From an uncultured Lachnospiraceae bacterium (lineage in GTDB: Bacteria; Bacillota; Clostridia; Lachnospirales; Lachnospiraceae), in assembly GCA_902796595.1 (NCBI GenBank), contig CADBPM010000014.1, positions 115,701-179,700 on the forward strand: a stretch of 64,000 bases of DNA. Direction: 5' to 3'. This document shows, piece after piece, positions 1-9,098 of the stretch; the stretch's first letter is position 1; every line of letters starts with the position of its first letter. The notes under the pieces are model-generated. The model searched no databases. It was given only the letters and a program-made list of their open reading frames with translations, and was not told where the DNA came from. A program made the position numbers and the translations under genes.

Positions 1-27
1 CAGGGAATTGTAAAAGAATATATAAGG

Positions 28-104
28 ACTAGCCGGCCTTGCTTTATCGCTCTCGCGATGGCCGGCAGAGTGTCATATCGAACAAAGTTCGATACGACAA
101 TATA
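28..104 (+). repeat. Dispersed two-hairpin repeat, family R3, copy 1
   Basis: The first half is a hairpin around a CGCTCTCGCGATGG core with AGCCGGC/GCCGGC arms. The second half (71-99) is a strong hairpin, TATCGAAC pairing with GTTCGATA, closed by TGTC/GACA. Related copies lie at 20051-20123, 25899-25973, 49207-49251 (3' half only) and 55344-55411. All are intergenic. No ORF or transposase is associated. It looks like a small non-autonomous or REP-like repeat; function unknown. Confidence 0.8.
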
Positions 105-170
105 TAGTAAGCGAAGAAAATAATTGCGGATAGAGCTTGCTCTATTCAACATTATTTCGTTTACGATAAA
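104..170 (+). repeat. Dispersed palindromic repeat, family R2, short copy A
   Basis: Begins AGTAAGCGAAGAAAATAATT and ends TTTCGTTTACGAT, so the two ends form an imperfect long inverted repeat. It directly follows the R3 repeat, the same order seen at 25899-26085. Full-length copies (about 100 nt) lie at 25989-26085 and 27144-27243; partial ones at 28917-28945 and 33521-33570. This copy lacks about 30 internal bases present in the longer copies. Confidence 0.8.
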
Positions 171-197
171 ACAACTGAGATTCTTCTTACGTGAGAC

Positions 198-226
198 TTG
201 ACAAGTTCTACTAATAGGATTATTCT
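198..226 (+). promoter_or_regulatory. Candidate promoter for the 300-822 gene pair
   Basis: TTGACA at 198-203, a 17-bp spacer, then TATTCT at 221-226. A perfect hairpin, TTAAGAAAATC pairing with GATTTTCTTAA, lies at about 227-252, at the expected start of the transcript. The rest of 1-299 is occupied by the two repeats above; I see no gene in it. Confidence 0.5.
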
Positions 227-299
227 TAAGAAAATCTATGGATTTTCTTAAATTCTGTTTATAAGCACGATTTTTAGAAATGCAAAGGAGCGGGAAAAT

Positions 300-527
300 A
301 TGGAACATACAAAGAAGATGGTGGCACCGATAATCATAACCATTATCGTTTTGGTGTACTGGTTAGCTTATGTAGCTGCGATCCTTCTGATTCCGGGAGC
401 TTTTGTCTTTGTGAAAGTCCTTTTTGCCATTTTGGGTGTGGGCTTTTCTGTGGGTATGATCCTCGTGCTTATTTCAAGAATAAGAGAGATCAAAGGAGGA
501 GAAGAAGATGATCTTAGTAACTACTGA
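300..527 (+). CDS. Small two-helix membrane protein
   Basis: A 75-residue protein with a short charged N-terminus, two hydrophobic segments (about residues 8-32 and 36-60) and a basic-then-acidic tail ending in GGEEDD. It has a good ribosome site (AAAGGAG) seven bases before the ATG. Its last 20 bases overlap the start of the YbjQ gene, whose ribosome site lies inside this gene, so the two are almost certainly translationally coupled. I recognise no family. The coupling suggests a membrane partner or anchor for the YbjQ protein, but that is inference. Confidence 0.75.
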   Translation: MEHTKKMVAPIIITIIVLVYWLAYVAAILLIPGAFVFVKVLFAILGVGFSVGMILVLISRIREIKGGEEDDLSNY

Positions 528-822
528 TGGACTTGAAGGAAAGAAGCTTGAGCCATTGGGCATTGTAAAAGGAAGCACGATCCAGACTGTAAACGCTTTT
601 AAGGATATTGGTTCAGGCTTAAAGAACCTTATCGGCGGAGAGCTTGGAAGCTACAATGAAATGATGAACAAGGCAAGAGCACTTGCTACAAAGCGTATGA
701 CAGAAGAAGCAGAAGCCCTTGGCGCTGATGCGATCGTTGCAGTGAGATATTCCTCATCCTCTGTAATGCAGAGCGCAGCTGAGATAATGTCTTACGGCAC
801 CGCAGTGAAGATAATTGAATGA
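508..822 (+). CDS. YbjQ/UPF0145 family protein
   Basis: 104 residues matching the YbjQ (UPF0145) family: start MILVTTD, a central GSTIQ segment, the helix with MNKARALATKRM, then ALGADAIVAVRY and a C-terminal strand ending in YGTAVKII. The family folds as a small alpha/beta oligomer and is called heavy-metal-binding in some databases, but no biochemical role is settled. Length is normal and complete. It overlaps the upstream membrane gene by 20 bases and is followed by a terminator. Family assignment is firm; function is unknown. Confidence 0.9.
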   Translation: MILVTTDGLEGKKLEPLGIVKGSTIQTVNAFKDIGSGLKNLIGGELGSYNEMMNKARALATKRMTEEAEALGADAIVAVRYSSSSVMQSAAEIMSYGTAVKIIE

Positions 823-828
823 TAAAGG

Positions 829-866
829 AAACACCCGACCGGATTAATTTGGTTGGGTGTTCTTTT
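829..866 (+). terminator. Rho-independent terminator after ybjQ-like gene
   Basis: ACACCCGACC pairs with GGTTGGGTGT across a short AT loop, followed by TCTTTT. Confidence 0.8.
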
Positions 867-908
867 GCTTACTTTAATAAAGCAGGGCATAATTGTCTTA
901 GTATTTTG

Positions 909-1847
909 TCAATTTTTGTTTTCATCCATGAAATCGAGGATCTGGCACATCGCCCTTTTAACCCCCAAAGGTGTAAAACCATGTCCTTCGTTAGGCATAA
1001 TAATAAGTTTTGCATGAGGATAGATACTAACGGCTTTTTTAGAATAATCAATAGGAACAAGGTTATCTTTGTCGCCATGGAAAATAAGAACATTTCCTTC
1101 ATATTTCCCTATATTATCAAAGACATCAAAATCGTGTATTGATTCAAAGAAGTTTCTTCCTAGCTTCATGCCCCAGAAGTCATTTTCATCTGGAATGTCT
1201 GAAAGTTCAGGGTATGTATTTTTCCAGTTATCGGGAATACAGAAGGCAGGAAAGTAGAGAATCAGTCCTTTTACCTGGTCCATAAGTTCTTCTGTTGCAA
1301 GAGAGGCAACAAATCCGCCCTGACTGCCACCGAACATATAGATATGGTCTGGGTCTACATTATCAAGACTTTTTACATAGCTAAATGCTGCAAGTGCATC
1401 GGATTTTTCTGTAAATACTGTCATATCGGTTGTCTTGCCTGTGCTCCTTGAATTGACACTGCCGCCGCAGAAATCTATTGAAAGAGCTATATAGCCGTTA
1501 CTTGCATAGTAAAATGCCTCACGTTTGAAATCTTTTCCGCTTCCGTTATAGCCGTGTCCCATAACAATTGCGGGAAATTTTCCATCGGAGTCTGGCATAT
1601 ATATGTCTCCAACGATAGTATTTTCTCCGTTTTTGATTTCGATAGTTTCAGATTTTACTTTGTACTTTCCTTCTTTTTGAGCTACATCTGTTTTGGTTTC
1701 CATGATGTTTGATTCCTCCATTTTATTTTCTTTTGTACTTGTTACTGCAGATGCTGATGAGTTCTTTTCTGTTTTTACGCCGCAACTCATGCAAAGGCTT
1801 GAGATTAAAAGAGTTGCTATGCAACCTGATAAAAGCTTTTTTTTCAT
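909..1847 (-). CDS. Alpha/beta-hydrolase lipoprotein (acyl esterase-like)
   Basis: About 312 residues. The N-terminus MKKKLLSGC..SLCMSC is a lipoprotein signal peptide with the lipidated cysteine near residue 22, then a Ser/Thr/Lys-rich linker to about residue 60. The rest is an alpha/beta-hydrolase: HGYNG oxyanion region, nucleophile elbow GGSQGG (Ser near 174), acid in HGDKD (near 258), and catalytic His in NEGHGF (near 289). The family includes dienelactone-hydrolase-like and acyl-sugar esterases. Placed beside an extracellular arabinofuranosidase on the same strand, it could be a cell-surface carbohydrate esterase (acetyl or feruloyl); the substrate is inference. ATG at 1847 is preferred over an in-frame TTG two codons upstream; no strong ribosome site precedes either. 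Confidence 0.8.
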   Translation of the reverse strand: MKKKLLSGCIATLLISSLCMSCGVKTEKNSSASAVTSTKENKMEESNIMETKTDVAQKEGKYKVKSETIEIKNGENTIVGDIYMPDSDGKFPAIVMGHGYNGSGKDFKREAFYYASNGYIALSIDFCGGSVNSRSTGKTTDMTVFTEKSDALAAFSYVKSLDNVDPDHIYMFGGSQGGFVASLATEELMDQVKGLILYFPAFCIPDNWKNTYPELSDIPDENDFWGMKLGRNFFESIHDFDVFDNIGKYEGNVLIFHGDKDNLVPIDYSKKAVSIYPHAKLIIMPNEGHGFTPLGVKRAMCQILDFMDENKN

Positions 1848-1920
1848 ATACAATAGTTTACTAATTAGAATACGTATTAATAAGGTAAAAAATTTAAAAT
1901 TATATGGTCATTTAACGGGA

Positions 1921-1962
1921 TAAGCGCGGGCGAAAAAGCAGGAGAGCGTCCGCCCGCACTTA
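1921..1962 (-). terminator. Hairpin after arabinofuranosidase gene
   Basis: GCGGGCG pairs with CGCCCGC, extended by TAAG/CTTA, across about 17 nt, in the gap between the two minus-strand genes. There is no good T-run on either side, so it may be a processing or weak termination hairpin. Confidence 0.5.
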
Positions 1963-1990
1963 TACAGAAATAAAATGTTCTGATAAATTT

Positions 1991-4744
1991 TTACTTCTTT
2001 GAGATTCTTATAACTGTCAATGAATAAGCTGGAGCGTCATAGAACATTTTATCACTTATGTTGATATCATCTCCCTTTTTAGGTGAAATTGCATCAGGCA
2101 TGTTGTAGCTGTTTTCCATTTTTAAATTGGCACCGGCAAGCACTGTGACACTTGCCTTATCGCTAAATTGCTCCATATCTGCATTTGTTATATTGATGTT
2201 CGTATCAATATTTCCCTCGGTAGTGTTGACGAGTTTTATTATAAGGTCACCTTTTTCGTCTCTTACAGATGATGCGTAGCAAGGGCTTTTAGGTTCTTTC
2301 GTATAATCTATGTAAAGTTCATCATCAAGATAGCACTTTATATTATCCTTGTTTACCACCACTTTAAGGTGATAGTCTGTATTGCTCTTCAGTCTGCAGT
2401 TTTTAACGGTACCTTGAACCTGACCACTTTTAACTCCATTCGCAACTTCCTGAAGACAGGAGACTGTATTTCCCCATCCGCCGAGATTCCAGAAAATGTT
2501 GTTATTGCTGTTTGTTACTGCAACAGGGATAAGGAAACCTTCATTTCCACCTTTCTTTGTGGCGTCTACTTCGAGCGTGTAGTTCTGCCATGAAACGTTG
2601 CCTGTGTACACTGAATCGCCTGTATTCTGGTCAGAAGGATTACCCGTATTTGTCTGAACGAGCTTTCCGTTCTCTACTTTCCAGTTTCCTGCGTTGCAGT
2701 CAAAATCATCCGGCAGGTCTCCGTCTTTATCAAAATTGTTTTCATAAAGGACCTTGCCGCTTTCATTGTCTGTAACTTTAAGATTGTCAAACTCTGCGTT
2801 TGTCATCCATGTGCCTAAACCTACTTTTCCTGAAAGAGCATAGGCGTTTTCGTCAATGCCGGAGAAGGTAAGGTCTGTTTTTTCGTATTCACTGCCACTG
2901 TTTACAGAGAAGAGTTGCTGTACATGATAATCGGCAGTTTTCATTGCCATATCCTTATTGTAATAAATAAGATCCGGATTCCACTGATTGTCGCGTGCAT
3001 TGCCAAAGAGAGGCGCATAGCATGCAAACTGAACAATATCGCCGTTTCGCTCAAGCCCTGTCATGAATGAAGCTTCTGCAAGGGCGGCTTCAAGTGAATT
3101 GCTCTTTGCCGCATATTCACCAAGGAAGACCTTTGCTTGCATACCGCGGTCATAGGTATCGTAGCGTTTTGTATTTGAAAGGAACCAGTCAGGACTTTCG
3201 TAGAAATGTTCATCAACAAGCCCTGTCATATCATCAGGATAATCCTCAAGGTAGTTATATCCGAATTTATCACCGGAACCTGTACCATTTGCGACGCAAA
3301 GAACTATGTCGCCGTAAAGGTCAGGTTTTTCTGCCTTTGCCTTATCAAAAGCCTCTACAAAAAGATTGTAATGATCGTGGTATTCCTGCTGCCATTGTTC
3401 ATTTCCGATGGCAATATATTTCAACCCGTATGGCGTTTCGTGCCCCATGGCGGCTCTTATAGCACCCCATTTTGTGGTCTTGGCGTCGCCGTTTGCAAAT
3501 TCAACGAGGTCTATGGCATCCTGTACACACTCCTTGAATTCCTTGCTGTTTACAGGATAAACCTTGTAATTATTACCGCTCTGAGGCTGACAGGTCATAC
3601 CTGCATTGAGCACAGGAAGCGGGATGCAGCGAAGTGCTTCACACAGGTTGAAATATTCATAGAAGCCGAGTCCATAAGTTGTATATGTAGGATTGTTGCT
3701 GCTGCCTCTCCAGATGGATTCGCCCATTGGCCTTGCTGCAACGTCACCGAGGGTCTTCTTTCCATTTATGTTGAAATAAGGAAGTTCGTCTTTATAAGGA
3801 TCGAGACCGCGCATGCCTATAGAATCTTTCCAGCGGTACATTGTATCTTCGTTTCTTCCTTCGATCACACAGCCACCCGGAAAACGCATAAAGGAAGGGT
3901 GAAGGGCTTCCAGAGCCTCGCCTATGTCTTTTCTTACAGGAAGTCCCTTGTAGGTGTCGTCTGGCATGAGTGAAATCATATCTGCCGCGATGCTTCCTTT
4001 ATTAAAGGAAAGTTTTAGTCTTGCTTCATCATCAAGCTTGTCGGTTACATCGAATGTGACTGTGTATTTTTTCCATGAATCTGTTATTTTATCTATCGTT
4101 TTGCTGGCAAGTAAGTCGGGCTTGTCCTTACTTCCCAATGAAAGCTTTACGGGACCGGTAAAACCATCAAGCCCCTTAAGATAGACGGAGGCTGTATAGG
4201 TGCCCTTTGTTATCTTCATTCCGTCGAGAAAACCGCGGTTTGCAATGCCAAGTTCCTTGCTGGAAGGATTTACAAGGACGGCATAGCTTTCATTATTCTT
4301 ATTAAGACCTGAATTATCCTTACTGCCGTCCTTCACAGAAAAATCAAGACCATCATCTGCAAACCATCCATGTTTTGCGGCACCCGAGGCAGAGGCCTTG
4401 AAGTCGAAAGAGCGGTTTTTTATCATTTCTGCATAAAGACCACCGTCAACCGCATGATTTATATCTTCAAGAAAGATCCCGAAAAGTTTTTCCGAGATTG
4501 GAGTCACTTTTTTGCAGTCAACGGTGAGATCTGCCTTTATTAAACTGCCCTTTATATTAGAAGCAGTTTTATTTTCGGATGTCGCTAAGACAGACGACTG
4601 TGACGTTGAAGTTGCATTTCCAGCGCTTTTTTTCGAGGCAGAAGTTGAAAGTTTAGAATTTTCTGAACTATTCCCGCATCCGGACAGGCTTATCAAAAGA
4701 CAAGTTGCCAATACAGATGCCAAAATCTTTCTGTAATTGTGCAT
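1991..4744 (-). CDS. GH51-type alpha-L-arabinofuranosidase lipoprotein
   Basis: 917 residues, longer than the usual 500-850 of GH51 enzymes. Lipoprotein signal LISLSGC (Cys near 23), then a Ser-rich linker. Residues about 70-110 carry the GH51 N-terminal signature (LFGIFLEDINHAVDGG). A carbohydrate-binding-like jelly roll follows, then the catalytic barrel with acid/base Glu in GNEQW (near 446) and nucleophile Glu in FLGEYA (near 543). A laminin-G/concanavalin-like domain (about 640-830) is inserted in the C-terminal part. It should release arabinose from arabinan or arabinoxylan side chains on the outside of the membrane. The ribosome site GGAGGG precedes the ATG. It is transcribed divergently from the large transport locus at 5036, so the two may share substrate and regulation. 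Confidence 0.92.
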   Translation of the reverse strand: MHNYRKILASVLATCLLISLSGCGNSSENSKLSTSASKKSAGNATSTSQSSVLATSENKTASNIKGSLIKADLTVDCKKVTPISEKLFGIFLEDINHAVDGGLYAEMIKNRSFDFKASASGAAKHGWFADDGLDFSVKDGSKDNSGLNKNNESYAVLVNPSSKELGIANRGFLDGMKITKGTYTASVYLKGLDGFTGPVKLSLGSKDKPDLLASKTIDKITDSWKKYTVTFDVTDKLDDEARLKLSFNKGSIAADMISLMPDDTYKGLPVRKDIGEALEALHPSFMRFPGGCVIEGRNEDTMYRWKDSIGMRGLDPYKDELPYFNINGKKTLGDVAARPMGESIWRGSSNNPTYTTYGLGFYEYFNLCEALRCIPLPVLNAGMTCQPQSGNNYKVYPVNSKEFKECVQDAIDLVEFANGDAKTTKWGAIRAAMGHETPYGLKYIAIGNEQWQQEYHDHYNLFVEAFDKAKAEKPDLYGDIVLCVANGTGSGDKFGYNYLEDYPDDMTGLVDEHFYESPDWFLSNTKRYDTYDRGMQAKVFLGEYAAKSNSLEAALAEASFMTGLERNGDIVQFACYAPLFGNARDNQWNPDLIYYNKDMAMKTADYHVQQLFSVNSGSEYEKTDLTFSGIDENAYALSGKVGLGTWMTNAEFDNLKVTDNESGKVLYENNFDKDGDLPDDFDCNAGNWKVENGKLVQTNTGNPSDQNTGDSVYTGNVSWQNYTLEVDATKKGGNEGFLIPVAVTNSNNNIFWNLGGWGNTVSCLQEVANGVKSGQVQGTVKNCRLKSNTDYHLKVVVNKDNIKCYLDDELYIDYTKEPKSPCYASSVRDEKGDLIIKLVNTTEGNIDTNINITNADMEQFSDKASVTVLAGANLKMENSYNMPDAISPKKGDDINISDKMFYDAPAYSLTVIRISKK

Positions 4745-4849
4745 TTTTAACCCTCCATTGTGTAGTAAAATTGTGAATTACTTTCAAAATATCTAAAAGA
4801 ATTCGCGTTCTTTTATTAGAATATCATAAAAGAATGGGGTAGTAAAGCA

Positions 4850-4878
4850 TTGACTTTTGTAAGAAACCATTGTATTAT
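4850..4878 (+). promoter_or_regulatory. Promoter of the 5036 transport operon
   Basis: TTGACT at 4850-4855, 17-bp spacer, TATTAT at 4873-4878. The 10-mer AAAGTAATTC lies just downstream at 4889-4898 and recurs on the opposite strand at 4775-4784 in the leader of the divergent arabinofuranosidase gene, a possible shared operator. Confidence 0.7.
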
Positions 4879-4949
4879 AGTAAAAGCTAAAGTAATTCGT
4901 TTGCTTTTAAAACATAATTAAAAATCAATCTGTAAAACAGTATTTATTG

Positions 4950-5015
4950 CACTGAGTGAAGTGAGTGCTGTTATGTATCGCGAAGCGATACGGAAATGTC
5001 AGGACAAAAAAGTCC
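4950..5015 (+). promoter_or_regulatory. Leader with three small hairpins
   Basis: Between the promoter and the ribosome site are GCACT/AGTGC (4950-4970), a perfect TATCGC-GAA-GCGATA stem (4977-4991) and GGAC-AAAAAA-GTCC (5001-5014). Then comes AGAGGAG and the ATG at 5036. Together they leave the ribosome site single-stranded and could protect the 5' end of a long mRNA. Function is inference. Confidence 0.45.
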
Positions 5016-5035
5016 AGAGAATCAGAGGAGTACTT

Positions 5036-8011
5036 ATGGGTAAGGCAACTTTTAAGAAAACAGTGTCGTTGGCGCTTGCGGCAACGATGGTGGCAGGTGT
5101 ACTCGGCAGTAATGTTACCTTTACGGCAAGGGCAGCTGAAAGCGGAGATGGTTCTACCGCAGCAGAGGCAGGCAGCAAGGAAGGGTATTCGGAAGAACGT
5201 TTGTCACACAATTACACAAATGTAAGCGGAGGGTATACTCTCGGAGAATACAAGGGAGATCCTGTTTCATGTCCTGCAGAAACAGGAGCAGACAGTGCTA
5301 CTGCAGCAAAACTTACCACAGAGACCAGGGATTACGGCAAAGCCGCTAAGGTTCTTGACCTTGGTATCGATGATACAGCGACTCTTTCTGTGAATGTTCC
5401 GGAGGATGGTTTGTACTTCCTTCAGTTTGATTATCTTTCATACGACAAGTCGATTCTTCCTATTGAAATGTCTATGAAAGTGGACGGAGAATATCCATTC
5501 TATGAATGCAGGAACATGAAGCTTGAGACAAAGTGGATTCCTTCAGCCAAGAAGTCCTTCGACAGATATCACGATCAGGTCGTAGCAGTTCCAAATAAGG
5601 ATATTTCATGGGAAACAGCATACTTTATGGATTCCTCATACAGGCATAGTGCTCCGCTTGCCTTTGAATTAAAGAAGGGTACACATACATTTTCATTTAA
5701 TGTAAAAGAAGGAACTTTTCTTTTAGGAGGAATTTCACTTACAGCACCTACGACACCTGCTTCTCATAAGATGGGTGAAAAGGCAGAAGGTGATGCGATC
5801 ATTACTCTTCAGGGTGAGGACTTTAATTCATCCAATGATTCATCAATTCATGGTGTCTGTGAGTACGATACTTCGGTAGCTCCTTTCTCGGTAAAGGAAA
5901 AGGTGCTGAATACTATCGATTCTGACTCATTTGACAATGCCGGACAGGAAATTTCCTATACCTTTGAGGCTCCGGCGGATGGCTATTATAATCTTGCCAT
6001 GAACTATCGTCAGTCAGATAAAACAGATTTTCCTGTTTTCTTTGACATAAGAGTAGACGGGGAAATGCCTGATGATGCATTCAAGTCATATCCTATGGCT
6101 TATACGACAAAGTATAAGACAAGCACTCTTAAAGATGGTAAAGGAAACAACCTTTCGGTTTACCTTACAAAGGGTTCTCATGATCTGTCACTTACCATAA
6201 GCATGGACCCTATATCACATATCATGGAACAGCTTGATGTGATAATGAGTGAGGTTACAGACCTTGCACTTGAGATAACAAAGGTTGCAGGTACTAATTC
6301 AGATAAATACAGAGACCTTAAGCTTTCAAGATATATCCCGGGTCTTGATAAGACTCTTGACGGATATGCAGATGAGTTATATTCACTTCAGGATGAAGCT
6401 CTTAAGTATGTCAAGGGTAAGAAAAATGTAGCAGTTATGTCGTCAATGATAGTTGCAGCAGAACAGCTTCGCTCATTGGCTGCAAATCCAGATGAGATAC
6501 CTTACAGGATCGGGGAACTTTCAACCAGCGGGAATTCTGTAAACCATTATCTTGCTACATCAATAGACAGTCTTATCAGCAATAAAATCGCGATAGACAG
6601 GATATATATATATCAGGATGGGGCAAAGCTTCCAAAGCAGCCGAATATATTTAAGGGAGCTGCGATGAACGTGGAGCGTTTTGCTACTTCATTTACAAGA
6701 AAGACCTACTCAACCAGCAATGTAAATAAAGATCATCTTCAGGTATGGGTAAACAGGTCAAATCAATACGTTCAGATAATGCAGAAGATGATTGACGAGG
6801 AGTTTACTCCAAAGACAGGCATAGATGTTGATATTTCAATCATGCCTGATCAGTACAAACTCGTTCTTGCCAATTCATCTGGAAATGCTCCTGATGTGGC
6901 AACCGGTATCAACTACACTATACCTTATGAGCTTGCAGTGAGGGGCGCTCTTGTTGATATGACGCAGTTTGACGGGTTCAAAGAGACAGCAAGTGCATTT
7001 GAACCTGGATATTTTATGACAGGAACGATCGGTGACGGAATCTATTCAATGCCTGAGACCACAAACTTCTGGGTTCTCTTCTATAGAACAGATACCATGG
7101 AAAAGCTTGGTCTTACTATTCCGCAGACTATAGATGATGTTGTGGATATGCTTCCTGATCTTCAGATGAGAGGACTTAATTTTTATTATCCGACCGCCGG
7201 AATGATCCAGATGAGAAATTTCCATGGTACTGCTCCTCTTATCATGCAGAATGGCGGTTCTCTTTACTATGATACTGCTGCAAGCGGAACTGCTCTTGGC
7301 AGCGAGGCATCTGTAAATGGTTTTGAAAAGCTCACAGAGCTCTTTACTATCTACAATATGCCAGTAAACATTGATAACTTCTATCAGCATTTCCGTAATG
7401 GAGACCTTCCTATAGGAATTGCAGATTTTGGTACTTACAACCTTATTACAAATGCAGCTCCTGAACTTGCAAGTTCATGGAAGATAGCCCTTGCACCGGG
7501 AACTTTTAAGGAAGATGGAACGATTGACAGAAGCACATGCGGATGTGCAGAAAGTTCGGTAATCTTTAAGAGCAACTCTGAGAGAGAAAAGAGAGCATGG
7601 GAATTTGTAAAATGGTGGGCTTCAACAGATGTGCAGGCTGAATTCGGCCAGACCATACAGATCACATACGGTGACGAGTATATGTGGAATACAGCCAACA
7701 TGGAGGCTCTTGAACGACTTCCATGGAACACTGAAAACAAGAAAGTCATAAAAGAGTTTGCAAAAAACGTCAAGGATATTTCAAGAGTACCGGGAACTTA
7801 CCTTCTTGAACGTGAGATGAGCAATGCCTTCAATGATATCGTTGTAAACGGTGCAGATAACCAGGAGAGAATTGATAAGGCAGTCAAGGCTATCAACAGA
7901 GAGTTTGACAGAAAGCTTGAGGAATTTGGCTACAACGACAGTGAAGGAAATGTCATAAAGCCTTACAATATTCCTACTTATGAAAGTGAAGCTGCCAAAC
8001 TTGGAAGGTAA
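5036..8011 (+). CDS. Large extracellular solute-binding protein with N-terminal beta-sandwich modules
   Basis: 991 residues, about twice the size of an ordinary sugar-binding protein. The signal peptide ends around ARAAES and has no lipobox cysteine, unlike the other binding proteins here. Residues about 55-235 and 255-400 look like two related beta-sandwich modules of carbohydrate-binding type (each has a GxYxLxxxYxSxD-like pattern followed by KKGTHTFSF or TKGSHDLSL). A linker of about 150 residues leads to a type-1 substrate-binding domain (about 590-950; NRSNQYVQIMQKMIDEEFTPKTG, then WEFVKWWAS). The start at 5036 is chosen for AGAGGAG five bases upstream and the signal peptide; an earlier in-frame ATG at 4961 would add 25 hydrophilic residues and remove the signal. 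First gene of the operon with the permeases that follow. Confidence 0.85.
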   Translation: MGKATFKKTVSLALAATMVAGVLGSNVTFTARAAESGDGSTAAEAGSKEGYSEERLSHNYTNVSGGYTLGEYKGDPVSCPAETGADSATAAKLTTETRDYGKAAKVLDLGIDDTATLSVNVPEDGLYFLQFDYLSYDKSILPIEMSMKVDGEYPFYECRNMKLETKWIPSAKKSFDRYHDQVVAVPNKDISWETAYFMDSSYRHSAPLAFELKKGTHTFSFNVKEGTFLLGGISLTAPTTPASHKMGEKAEGDAIITLQGEDFNSSNDSSIHGVCEYDTSVAPFSVKEKVLNTIDSDSFDNAGQEISYTFEAPADGYYNLAMNYRQSDKTDFPVFFDIRVDGEMPDDAFKSYPMAYTTKYKTSTLKDGKGNNLSVYLTKGSHDLSLTISMDPISHIMEQLDVIMSEVTDLALEITKVAGTNSDKYRDLKLSRYIPGLDKTLDGYADELYSLQDEALKYVKGKKNVAVMSSMIVAAEQLRSLAANPDEIPYRIGELSTSGNSVNHYLATSIDSLISNKIAIDRIYIYQDGAKLPKQPNIFKGAAMNVERFATSFTRKTYSTSNVNKDHLQVWVNRSNQYVQIMQKMIDEEFTPKTGIDVDISIMPDQYKLVLANSSGNAPDVATGINYTIPYELAVRGALVDMTQFDGFKETASAFEPGYFMTGTIGDGIYSMPETTNFWVLFYRTDTMEKLGLTIPQTIDDVVDMLPDLQMRGLNFYYPTAGMIQMRNFHGTAPLIMQNGGSLYYDTAASGTALGSEASVNGFEKLTELFTIYNMPVNIDNFYQHFRNGDLPIGIADFGTYNLITNAAPELASSWKIALAPGTFKEDGTIDRSTCGCAESSVIFKSNSEREKRAWEFVKWWASTDVQAEFGQTIQITYGDEYMWNTANMEALERLPWNTENKKVIKEFAKNVKDISRVPGTYLLEREMSNAFNDIVVNGADNQERIDKAVKAINREFDRKLEEFGYNDSEGNVIKPYNIPTYESEAAKLGR

Positions 8012-8031
8012 ACTGAAGGAGATTTTAAAAA

Positions 8032-9009
8032 ATGAGCAATGAGGCTAAAACGGCTGCATCTGCAGCCGCAGTAAAGCCAGAGACAGGCAGGAAAAAGAAC
8101 AGGATTGGACGCAGAGAGAACAATAATCATCATGGTTATTACTTTATAGCTCCCTATGCGATTGTATTTACGATCTTTATCCTTATACCTGTAGTACTGG
8201 CGGTTATCCTTTCACTTACAAATTTTAACGCTATCCAGTTTCCTAAATGGGTAGGGTTCCTAAACTACATCACTCTTCTTACAAGTGATGAGGTTTTTAT
8301 GCAGCATGTACTTCCGAATACGGTTGTATATGCGGTTGTAGTAGGTATCGGAGGTTACATCCTTTCATTTATACTTGCTTATGCACTGTGCAACCTGAGT
8401 AAAGTTCCAAGGACTATAATAGCTCTTATACTTTACTCGCCAAGTATGACTACAGGTGTTGCAATGACAGTTCTCTGGAAGGTTATCTTCTCAGGTGATC
8501 AGATGGGGCTTTTAAATTCCTGGCTTATGAGTCTTGGAGTTTTAAATGAACCTGTAGTCTGGCTTTCTGATACCAGAGCACTTCTTCCGATAGTTATTAT
8601 CATTGGTCTCTGGTCATCAATGGGTATTGGATTCCTTTCACTTATAGCCGGTATCCTTAATACAGATGAACAGCTTTATGAGGCAGGTGCTATCGACGGA
8701 ATAAAGAACAGGTTCCAGGAAATGATATACATTACTATTCCACAGATGAAACCACAGATGCTTTTCGCTGCGGTTATGGCAATCGTAAATGCATTTCAAA
8801 ATGGTCTTATTTCAACATTACTTACCGGTAACCCTTCACCGAGCTATGCAGCACAGCTCATAGTAAATCACATTGAAGATTATGGTTTCCAGAGGTATGA
8901 AATGGGCTATGCAGCCTGTGTATCAGTGGTACTTCTTCTTATAGTACAGCTGTTCAGTTACGCATCCAATAAACTTCTTACCGATAAGGATCCTTACGGT
9001 GCAGCTTAA
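8032..9009 (+). CDS. Sugar ABC transporter permease (MalF/UgpA type)
   Basis: 325 residues with a basic cytoplasmic N-terminus and six predicted membrane helices. The cytoplasmic EAA loop reads YEAGAIDGIKNRFQEMIYITIPQMKPQ, the contact site for the transport ATPase. It lies 20 bases after the large binding protein with a clear AAGGAG site, so it is co-transcribed. With the next gene it forms the first of two permease pairs in this locus. No ATPase gene is present, so a shared MsmK-type ATPase elsewhere is assumed. Confidence 0.92.
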   Translation: MSNEAKTAASAAAVKPETGRKKNRIGRRENNNHHGYYFIAPYAIVFTIFILIPVVLAVILSLTNFNAIQFPKWVGFLNYITLLTSDEVFMQHVLPNTVVYAVVVGIGGYILSFILAYALCNLSKVPRTIIALILYSPSMTTGVAMTVLWKVIFSGDQMGLLNSWLMSLGVLNEPVVWLSDTRALLPIVIIIGLWSSMGIGFLSLIAGILNTDEQLYEAGAIDGIKNRFQEMIYITIPQMKPQMLFAAVMAIVNAFQNGLISTLLTGNPSPSYAAQLIVNHIEDYGFQRYEMGYAACVSVVLLLIVQLFSYASNKLLTDKDPYGAA

Positions 9010-9098
9010 ATTCAGCTTTTGCAAAGTGAATGGTAATGGCTGGGTATTTAGTGCCACGTTAAGGACATCAGTCATTTGTAAGAAAGGACAACATAGAA

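Noticed and set aside
819..1142. A 107-codon plus-strand ORF after the YbjQ gene
   Set aside because: It starts at the terminator and is otherwise antisense to the hydrolase gene.
3206..3973. A 255-codon plus-strand ORF inside the arabinofuranosidase gene
   Set aside because: It is antisense to a clear GH51 gene, rich in Cys/Ile/His without a recognisable domain, and has no ribosome site; it is a shadow frame.
9010..9098. Possible fifth copy of the start-codon leader element before the 9099 permease
   Set aside because: The spacer has a GTGCC and a similar distance to the ATG but lacks the GCAGGCA and TGCCTG arms; resemblance is not above chance.
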